Assembly (NCBI RefSeq): GCF_007992175.1 | Contig: NZ_BJZT01000011.1 | Coordinates: 1 to 64,000, forward strand | Direction: 5' to 3' | DNA length: 64,000 nucleotides | Source: Methylobacterium haplocladii | Lineage (GTDB): Bacteria > Pseudomonadota > Alphaproteobacteria > Rhizobiales > Beijerinckiaceae | Shown here: one piece after another, positions 9,124-14,915 of the stretch | Layout: the number at the start of each line of letters is the position of its first letter | Numbering within the stretch: position 1 is the stretch's first letter | The notes under the pieces: model-generated | What the model was told of the DNA's origin: nothing | Databases searched by the model: none | Seen by the model: the letters and a program-made list of their open reading frames with translations, nothing else | Translations under genes and position numbers: made by a program

Positions 9124-10433
9124 CGGCCCTCCGGTCCGGACGGCGCGTCGCGCTGGTCGCGCAATATCCCGAGCGCGACCCGGCGATGCCGAGCTTCGTG
9201 CCCAATCTCGGCCTGCGCATGGTCGAGGCCTCGGTCCGCGCGGCCGGCTTTCCAGATCTCGCCTGCCGCGTCTGGGACCTCGACGAGGCCGGCCCTGCCG
9301 CGGTCGCCCGCGAGATCGTCGCCTTCGATCCCGACATCGTCGGCTTCTCGGCCTACCTCTGGTCGCTGCCGTTCCTGTGCCGCGTCGCCGACCTGATCAA
9401 GCAGGACGACCCGCGGCGGCTCATCGTGTTCGGCGGCCCCTCCGCCCGCCCGGTGATGTTCGCGCATCCGCCCTTCTTCGGCTTCCGCGACGTGATCGAC
9501 GTTCTCGTGATCAACGAGGGCGAGGAGACGTTTCGCGACATCGTCGCCCTCGACGCGCGCACGCCGGACGCGCTCGGGACGCTGCGCGGCGTCGCGGTCA
9601 AGGACGGGCCGGGATGGCGCGAGACCGCGGCCCGCCCGCTCGCCGATCTCGACAGCTTGGCCTCGCCCTATGCCCTGGACCTCGTCCAGCACGGCGGTCT
9701 CGGCGTGCTCCAGACCTATCGCGGCTGCCCCTTCACCTGCGCCTTCTGCGAATGGGGCGTGATGGAATCGCCCAAGCGCGTCCGCGCGGTGGAGCATCTC
9801 GAACGGGAATTCGGGGCCATCGCACGCCACGGCGTCTACGCGGCGCTACTGGTGGACGCCGGGTTGAACCTCAACCGCAACGCCTTCCTCAACCTCAGGC
9901 GCGCGGCGGACGAGAGCGGCTTCTTCGAGCGGCACGGATTGATCTGCGAGGTCTATCCGGCAGCCGTGCGCCAGGAACACCTGGATTTCCTGAAATCCGT
10001 CAGCAACGCCTATGTCGGCATCGGCCTGCAGAGCTTCGACAACGCCGTGCTGGCCCATGTCGACCGCACCTACGACGAGCGGCGCTTCGACGAGACCTTT
10101 GCCAGGCTCGACGAAGTGGCGAGCCTCGCCGTCGAGATCATCCTCGGCCTGCCTGGCGACAGCCCGGAGGCCTTCCGCCGCAATTTCGAGCGCGCCCGCC
10201 AGCTGCCCTGCGCTCTGCGGGTCTACCACTGCGTCGTGCTGCCCTCCGGCCTGATGGTGCGCTCGCCGCCCGAGCACCGGCTCGACTACGATCCGGTCTC
10301 ACTCAAGATGACCTCGTGCACCGGCTGGAGCGAGGCGGCGCTGCAGACGGAGTGCCGCTTCCTGACGCGGCAGGCCGCGATGAATGGCGGCCGCACCGGC
10401 GAGTTCTTCTGGACGTTCCCGCCGCCGCGCTGA
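9120..10433 (+). CDS. B12-binding-type radical SAM protein (copy 2)
   Basis: 437 residues, beginning at an ATG that overlaps the TGA of copy 1 (ATGA). It has the same order as copy 1: an N-terminal cobalamin-binding-like domain (residues about 8-145, with VFGGPSAR at 103-110) and a radical SAM core with C203-x3-C207-x2-C210 in RGCPFTCAFCEWG. Conservation of the whole blocks around both sites shows an old gene duplication rather than a recent tandem copy. It is the last gene of the oxygenase-methyltransferase-radical SAM cassette; the next gene, a secreted protein, starts 49 bases on. The two enzymes could act successively on one substrate or on two positions of it, which is inference. Confidence 0.85.
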   Translation: MTALRSGRRVALVAQYPERDPAMPSFVPNLGLRMVEASVRAAGFPDLACRVWDLDEAGPAAVAREIVAFDPDIVGFSAYLWSLPFLCRVADLIKQDDPRRLIVFGGPSARPVMFAHPPFFGFRDVIDVLVINEGEETFRDIVALDARTPDALGTLRGVAVKDGPGWRETAARPLADLDSLASPYALDLVQHGGLGVLQTYRGCPFTCAFCEWGVMESPKRVRAVEHLEREFGAIARHGVYAALLVDAGLNLNRNAFLNLRRAADESGFFERHGLICEVYPAAVRQEHLDFLKSVSNAYVGIGLQSFDNAVLAHVDRTYDERRFDETFARLDEVASLAVEIILGLPGDSPEAFRRNFERARQLPCALRVYHCVVLPSGLMVRSPPEHRLDYDPVSLKMTSCTGWSEAALQTECRFLTRQAAMNGGRTGEFFWTFPPPR

Positions 10434-10482
10434 TCGGCCCGGCATTCACCGCGCGATAAGCCCTGCCGGCTATCCTGGCCGC

Positions 10483-10956
10483 ATGATCCGGTCGATCCTC
10501 TGCTTCGGCATCTCAGCGGTTCTCATCGGGCAGGCGGAGGCCGCGCCCCGGGGCGGCGAGGTGCCGACGCTGGCGACCGTGAAGGGCACCTGCGACCGGC
10601 TGGTCATCGGCGGCCGGGACGTCACCGCGCAATGCAACGGAACGCTGCTCAACACGAGCTACAGCACGGGCCGTGTCGGGTTCTACTTCGTCACCAGCGA
10701 CGGCGCCGCGCTGACCTTCACCGGCATGGGCAGCAGCCAGATCAAGCCCGATCCCGATACCGCCGTGCAGCCGGTCGACGGTGTGATCTTCGGCTTCAAG
10801 GGCCAGTTCGATCGCACCAAGGCGGTGGGCACCTGCCGCTTCACCAACCCTTACGCCCGGCCCGGACTGGTGAGCTGCAAGGCCGACACCCAGGGTGGAA
10901 ACTTCGCGGCCGAGTTCACCACGGACGGCCAGCCGCCCTCGGTGATGAAGCCGTGA
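10483..10956 (+). CDS. Small secreted protein of unknown function
   Basis: 157 residues. The first ~21 form a typical Sec signal peptide (MIRS, hydrophobic core, then QAEAA with cleavage likely after AEA). The mature protein is beta-rich in appearance and has four cysteines, two near the start (TCDRL, AQCNG) and two in the second half (GTCRF, VSCKA), suggesting two disulfides in the periplasm. I do not recognise a family. The ATG at 10483 gives the signal peptide directly. It is on the same strand as the radical SAM cassette and only 49 bases after it, so co-transcription is possible. It faces the stop of the convergent CoA-transferase gene. Confidence 0.7.
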   Translation: MIRSILCFGISAVLIGQAEAAPRGGEVPTLATVKGTCDRLVIGGRDVTAQCNGTLLNTSYSTGRVGFYFVTSDGAALTFTGMGSSQIKPDPDTAVQPVDGVIFGFKGQFDRTKAVGTCRFTNPYARPGLVSCKADTQGGNFAAEFTTDGQPPSVMKP

Positions 10957-10984
10957 CGTCGTTGGGATGACTTCGCGGCGCCGG

Positions 10985-12199
10985 TCAGCGCACGACGCCG
11001 CCTGAAAAGAACCCGTCGATCGTCTCGGCGTCGTAACCCGCTTCGCGCAGGACGGCGCGGCTGTGCTCACCGAAGAGCGGGGCGGGGCCGTGGACCCGGC
11101 CGGGCGTCTCCGAGAATTTCACGGGAAGGCCCAGCGTCGTCATGCGGCCGGCCTTCGGGTGATCGACCTCCACCACCATCTCGCGGGCGAGCGTCTGCGG
11201 GTCGCGGTGCATGGCGGCGACGTCGAGGACGGGGCCGGCCGGCACGCCGCCGGCCTCCAGCCGCGCCAGCCAGTCTTCTGAGTTCGCCTGCCGAAAATGC
11301 GGGGCGAGCGCTGCGGCAAGCGTCTCGCGATGGGCCATGCGGTCGCGGTTCGTCGCGAAGCGCGGGTCGCCGGAAAGATCTTCGGCGCCGAGGACCGCGA
11401 GCAGACGCAGCCAGTTGGTCTGGTTGGCCGCGCCGATCGTGATCCAGCCGTCCGCCGTCTCGAAGGCCTCGTAGGGTGCGTTGAGCGGATGGGCGGACCC
11501 CATCGGACCGGGTGCGACACCGGTCGCCATACTGATCGCGGATTGCCAGTAGGTCAGGGTGATGCCGGCCTCGAACAGCGAGGTGTCGACGGCCTGGCCA
11601 TCGCCCGTCTTGAGCTTGTGCGTGTAGGCGGCGAGCACGCCCATGGCCGCGAGGATGCCGGCGGTGATGTCGGTGACCGGCGGCCCGCATTTCATCGGCG
11701 GCCGGCCCGGACCTTCGCCGGTGATGCTCATCAGCCCGCTCATACCCTGCGCCACGAGGTCGAACCCGGCCCGGTCGGCATAGGGGCCGGTACGGCCGAA
11801 GCCCGAGAGGGCGCAGTAGATCAGTCCCGGGAACTCCGTTCGGAGCGTCTCGTAGCCGAGGCCGAGCTTTTCCATCGTGCCGCCACGGTAGTTTTCGATG
11901 AGCACGTCAGCGTCGGTCAGGAGCCGGCGAAATATTTCTTTTCCCTCGCCACTCTTCAGATCGAGGGCGAGACCACGCTTGCCGCGGTTCATCATCATGT
12001 AGGCGGCGCTCTCGCCTTCGATGGCCGGCGGGACCGAGCGGCGGGTGTCGTCGCCGCCGTCGATCTTCTCCACCTTGATCACCTCGGCGCCCATGTCGCC
12101 GAGCATCAGCCCGCAGACCGGACCGGCCATGATGTGCGCGAGTTCGATCACCCGCACGCCGGCGAGAGGGCCGGTTTTATGGGGTTTGGTCTCTGGCAT
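10985..12199 (-). CDS. CaiB/BaiF family (family III) CoA-transferase
   Basis: 404 residues with the features of family III CoA-transferases: an N-terminal LAGVRVIEL...GP segment, ADVLIENYRGG, and the catalytic aspartate expected at D177 (PVTDITAGILAAMG). These cytoplasmic enzymes move CoA between organic acids via a covalent aspartyl-CoA thioester. Substrates such as dicarboxylates, carnitine or formyl/oxalyl-CoA cannot be told apart from sequence alone. I chose ATG 12199 because the upstream strand has GAGGAAAGG 5 bases before it and homology begins directly; the frame extends further but the extra 33 residues are low-complexity. It is the distal gene of the minus-strand catabolic block and is separated from the MFS gene by a palindromic element. 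Confidence 0.85.
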   Translation of the reverse strand: MPETKPHKTGPLAGVRVIELAHIMAGPVCGLMLGDMGAEVIKVEKIDGGDDTRRSVPPAIEGESAAYMMMNRGKRGLALDLKSGEGKEIFRRLLTDADVLIENYRGGTMEKLGLGYETLRTEFPGLIYCALSGFGRTGPYADRAGFDLVAQGMSGLMSITGEGPGRPPMKCGPPVTDITAGILAAMGVLAAYTHKLKTGDGQAVDTSLFEAGITLTYWQSAISMATGVAPGPMGSAHPLNAPYEAFETADGWITIGAANQTNWLRLLAVLGAEDLSGDPRFATNRDRMAHRETLAAALAPHFRQANSEDWLARLEAGGVPAGPVLDVAAMHRDPQTLAREMVVEVDHPKAGRMTTLGLPVKFSETPGRVHGPAPLFGEHSRAVLREAGYDAETIDGFFSGGVVR

Positions 12200-12232
12200 G
12201 CGGACCTTTCCTCGGGGGAGGGGTAATCTTCC

Positions 12233-12375
12233 ACCGTCATTCCGGGGCCGCACAGCGGAACCCGATATCCAGAGCCGCCGACGTTGCCTGACAAGCACGC
12301 CGTCGTGTGACTTTCGGGGCTGTCGACGGTCCTGGATTCCGGGTTCTCGCCGTTGGCGAGCCCCGGAATGACGGT
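12233..12375. repeat. Intergenic palindromic repeat element, 16-bp perfect terminal arms
   Basis: The arm ACCGTCATTCCGGGGC at 12233-12248 is the exact reverse complement of GCCCCGGAATGACGGT at 12360-12375. Inner segments are also partly complementary (a CGGAACCCGATATCC stretch on the left against GGATTCCGGGTT on the right), so the whole 143-bp unit can fold into one long hairpin. It fills nearly all of the gap between the MFS gene and the CoA-transferase gene. Non-coding repeats beginning with GTCATTCCGGGGC are frequent in genomes of this order; mobility as a MITE is inferred. Confidence 0.75.
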
Positions 12376-12379
12376 GTGA

Positions 12380-13702
12380 TCACCGCGTCGGCAACACGGC
12401 CGCCTTCGGGCCGACCGGTACCGCCTCCGGTTCCTCGAACTTGCGCTCCGGGTGCATCGTGAAGGCCAGCGCTGCGCCGAGCAGGCAGAGGCCGATCGAG
12501 CCGGCGAAGGGCAGCGTCCAGTCGCCGGTCTTGTCGACGACGAAGCCGAACACGATCGGCGAGACGATGGCGGCCACCGCCGAGCCGGTGTTCATCAGGC
12601 CGCTGGCAGTGCCGGCAAATTTCGGGGCGATGTCCATCGGCACCGACCAGATCGGCCCGATCACCAACTCCGCAAAGAAGAAGCCGGAGGAGAGCAGCAG
12701 CGCGACGGTGGTCAGGTCCTTGGTGAAGAACACGCCGGTGAGGCTCGCGGCCGCGCCGAGAAAGCCGACGACGATGACCGAGAGTCGGGCGAGCTTGAGG
12801 TTGCCGGTGCGCTTGAAGATGCCGTCGCTGAGCACGCCGCCGAGCGTATCGCCGACGACGCCTGCGAAGAAGACGCCCGAGGCGAACAGAGCCGAGTTCT
12901 TCAGGTCGAGCCCGAAGTGTTCGGCGAAGTAGCTCGGGATCCAGCCGAGGAAGAGCCACAGGGTCCAGCCATAACAGAAATAGGTGATCGTCACCGGAAG
13001 CATGCGCTTGGTGATGGGACCCCACGGCACCGCCTGGCTCGTGCCGGGCGCACGCGGCGGCGGCAGGATGTCGAGTTCGGCCTGGGTGATGTCCTTGTGG
13101 TCCTTCGGGTCGTCCCGGAAGTAGAGATACCAGATCACCACCCAGATGAAGCTGACGCAGCCGAGGATCACGAAGCAGTAGCGCCAGCCGACATGGTAGA
13201 TCAGGAAGGCGATGACCGGCGGCGCCACGGCGTTGCCGAGCCGCGCGAAGGCGTGGGTGATTCCCTGCGCGAAGCCGCGCTTGCCCGCCGCGGTCCAGTT
13301 CTGCATGGCGCGGGTGGCGGTGGGGAAGGTCGCGCCCTCGCCGAATCCGAGCAGCAGGCGGGCGACGAACAGGCTGACGATGCCGCCGACGAAGCCGGTG
13401 AGGATCGTCGCCGAGGCCCAGATCATGCCGCAGACGAGCAGGGTGCGCCGTGCCCCGAACTTGTCGCCCACCGAGCCACCGATGACCTGGAAGATCGCGT
13501 AGGGGTAGGCGAAGGCCGAGAGGATCAGGCCGAATTCGGTGTTCGAGAGCCCGAGATCCTTGCTGATGACGCCCTTCGCCGTCGCGATGTTCACGCGGTC
13601 GAGATAGGTGATGAAGTACATCAGGCAGAGCAGGAACAGCACGCTGTTCGTGGCGCTGATCAACGGGATCTTGCGCGGTGGCGCGACGGGCGTCGTCGAC
13701 AT
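12380..13702 (-). CDS. MFS transporter, anion:cation symporter type
   Basis: 440 residues with twelve predicted hydrophobic segments and MFS signatures: YLDRVNIATA in helix 1, GDKFGARRTLL in the loop between helices 2 and 3, and GFGEGATFPTATRAMQNW in helix 4. The last two resemble the ACS (anion:cation symporter) branch, which imports sugar acids, hydroxy- and aromatic acids with protons. The start is ATG 13702, with GGAGG seven bases upstream. It lies in the inner membrane. Its position between a PLP aldolase-like gene and a CoA-transferase suggests it imports the acid these enzymes degrade. The 115-base leader contains three hairpins (13733-13794) and a palindromic motif (13798-13814), so it may have its own regulated promoter. 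Confidence 0.88.
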   Translation of the reverse strand: MSTTPVAPPRKIPLISATNSVLFLLCLMYFITYLDRVNIATAKGVISKDLGLSNTEFGLILSAFAYPYAIFQVIGGSVGDKFGARRTLLVCGMIWASATILTGFVGGIVSLFVARLLLGFGEGATFPTATRAMQNWTAAGKRGFAQGITHAFARLGNAVAPPVIAFLIYHVGWRYCFVILGCVSFIWVVIWYLYFRDDPKDHKDITQAELDILPPPRAPGTSQAVPWGPITKRMLPVTITYFCYGWTLWLFLGWIPSYFAEHFGLDLKNSALFASGVFFAGVVGDTLGGVLSDGIFKRTGNLKLARLSVIVVGFLGAAASLTGVFFTKDLTTVALLLSSGFFFAELVIGPIWSVPMDIAPKFAGTASGLMNTGSAVAAIVSPIVFGFVVDKTGDWTLPFAGSIGLCLLGAALAFTMHPERKFEEPEAVPVGPKAAVLPTR

Positions 13703-13732
13703 GGGGTGTCCTCCAAGACTTTTCTGATTGTC

Positions 13733-13794
13733 TCGCGCGCCGCCGTCTCTCTGCGGAGACGTCTTGTCGGCGCGCGACCGGCGGTTTTCGCCGG
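13733..13794 (-). promoter_or_regulatory. Three hairpins in the leader of the MFS gene
   Basis: The upstream region contains a 10-bp inverted repeat TCGCGCGCCG/CGGCGCGCGA (13733-13742 with 13768-13777) enclosing a 6-bp one CGTCTC/GAGACG (13744-13749 with 13756-13761). Next to these is a third, CCGGCG-gtttt-CGCCGG (13778-13794). They lie 31-92 bases upstream of the MFS start. They could be structured leader RNA, the end of an upstream transcript, or operators. No uridine run follows on the minus strand. Confidence 0.45.
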
Positions 13795-13797
13795 CAG

Positions 13798-13814
13798 TTT
13801 CGTATTATGAATTA
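13798..13814. promoter_or_regulatory. Candidate operator, motif copy 1
   Basis: Read on the plus strand the 17 bases are TTTCGTATTATGAATTA, with a near-dyad core TTC-N7-GAA. Fourteen of the seventeen positions match the minus-strand sequence at 17980-17996, upstream of the FAD dehydrogenase gene of the same block. Both sites are AT-rich islands in GC-rich DNA about 95-140 bases before a start codon. The binding protein is unknown; no regulator gene is inside the block. Confidence 0.4.
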
Positions 13815-13817
13815 TCC

Positions 13818-14915
13818 TTACTGAGAGTGGGCGCCCGGCTGCAACCGCGGTGATCCGGCAGGCGGCGTTTCGGCCCGGGCCGCGAACACCGCCGCCTTCG
13901 CCAGGATGACCTCGGCGGCGCGGGCGATGCCGGCGCGATCGACGTCGAGATTGGCCGTGGCGCGGATCTGATCGCGGCCGATGGCGCGGATGCGCACGGC
14001 GTCCGCGAGGCAGGCGGCAGCGAACTCGGCGGCGGTGATGCCGAGCCCGGTTACCGAAAAGCACAGGATGTTGGACTGGCCCGCCGTCGGGTCGAAGACG
14101 AGGCCCGGGGCCGCGCGGATCGCCTCGTGCAGGCGGTGGGCGTTGGCGTTGTCCTCGGCGAGCTGTTCGATGTGGTGGTCGAGGGCGTAGAGGCCGGCCG
14201 CGGCCAGAACGCCGCTCTGGCGCATGGCGCCGCCGAGCCGGTACTTCCAGCGCCAGGCCTCGACCACGAAGTCCTTGGAGCCGCAGAGGACCGCTCCGAC
14301 CGGGCAGCCGAGGCCCTTGCTGAGGTCGATCCACGCGCTGTCGAATCCTGCTGCGTATTCGCTTGCCGGAATGGCGGTGGCGACCACCGCGTTCAGCAGC
14401 CGTGCGCCGTCGATATGCGCCTTCAGGCCCTTGGCATGCGCGAGATCGCGGATCGCGCGCATGGTGCCGAGGTCCCAGACGGTGCCCCCCGAAAAGCTCG
14501 TGGTCTGCTCGATCGAGATCAGAGCCGAGCGCGGCGCCGTGCGCTGGGGGATGCGGATCGCAGCCTCGGCCTGCTCCAGCGTGTAGAGCCCGACGCGGGT
14601 TGGCAGCGCCTTCACCGACACGCCGCCGATGGCGGCCGAGCCGGCCGCCTCCGTGTTGTAGAGGTGGGATTGGTCGTCGCAGATGATCTCGTCGCCGGGG
14701 CGCGTCTGCACGAGGATCGAGGCCAGGTTGCACATGGTGCCGGACGGCATGAACACGCCGTCCTCCATGCCGAGCATCTCTGCCACGCGCTCGCACAGCG
14801 CGTTGGTGGTGGGGTCGGAACCCGATTGCTCGTCGCCGACCTCGGCGCGGGCCATGGCCTCGCGCATGCCGGGCGTAGGCCGGGTCTGGGTGTCGCTGAA
14901 GAGATCGACGATCAT
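13818..14915 (-). CDS. Threonine aldolase family PLP-dependent lyase
   Basis: 365 residues of the fold-type I beta-eliminating lyase/threonine aldolase family: SDTQTRPTPGMREAM at the N-terminus, the HIDGAR segment with the cofactor-contacting D169, and the PLP lysine K200 in DLSKGLGCPVG. The family cleaves L-threonine/allo-threonine or related beta-hydroxy-alpha-amino acids to glycine plus an aldehyde. Beta-hydroxyaspartate cleavage to glyoxylate and glycine is a related activity. The start ATG at 14915 overlaps the stop of the FAD dehydrogenase gene (ATGA), so the two are translationally coupled. The neighbouring hydroxyacid dehydrogenase and hydroxypyruvate isomerase suggest a role in C2/C3 hydroxy-acid catabolism. 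The true substrate is undetermined. Confidence 0.85.
   Translation of the reverse strand: MIVDLFSDTQTRPTPGMREAMARAEVGDEQSGSDPTTNALCERVAEMLGMEDGVFMPSGTMCNLASILVQTRPGDEIICDDQSHLYNTEAAGSAAIGGVSVKALPTRVGLYTLEQAEAAIRIPQRTAPRSALISIEQTTSFSGGTVWDLGTMRAIRDLAHAKGLKAHIDGARLLNAVVATAIPASEYAAGFDSAWIDLSKGLGCPVGAVLCGSKDFVVEAWRWKYRLGGAMRQSGVLAAAGLYALDHHIEQLAEDNANAHRLHEAIRAAPGLVFDPTAGQSNILCFSVTGLGITAAEFAAACLADAVRIRAIGRDQIRATANLDVDRAGIARAAEVILAKAAVFAARAETPPAGSPRLQPGAHSQ

Noticed and set aside
9038-10459. 473-residue plus-strand frame over the second radical SAM gene
   Set aside because: Arginine-rich shadow; the radical SAM protein in another frame has intact catalytic motifs and overlaps its neighbour in the expected way.
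12452-13810. 452-residue plus-strand frame opposite the MFS gene
   Set aside because: Glu/Ala/Asp-rich antisense of membrane helices; the MFS reading has clear signatures.
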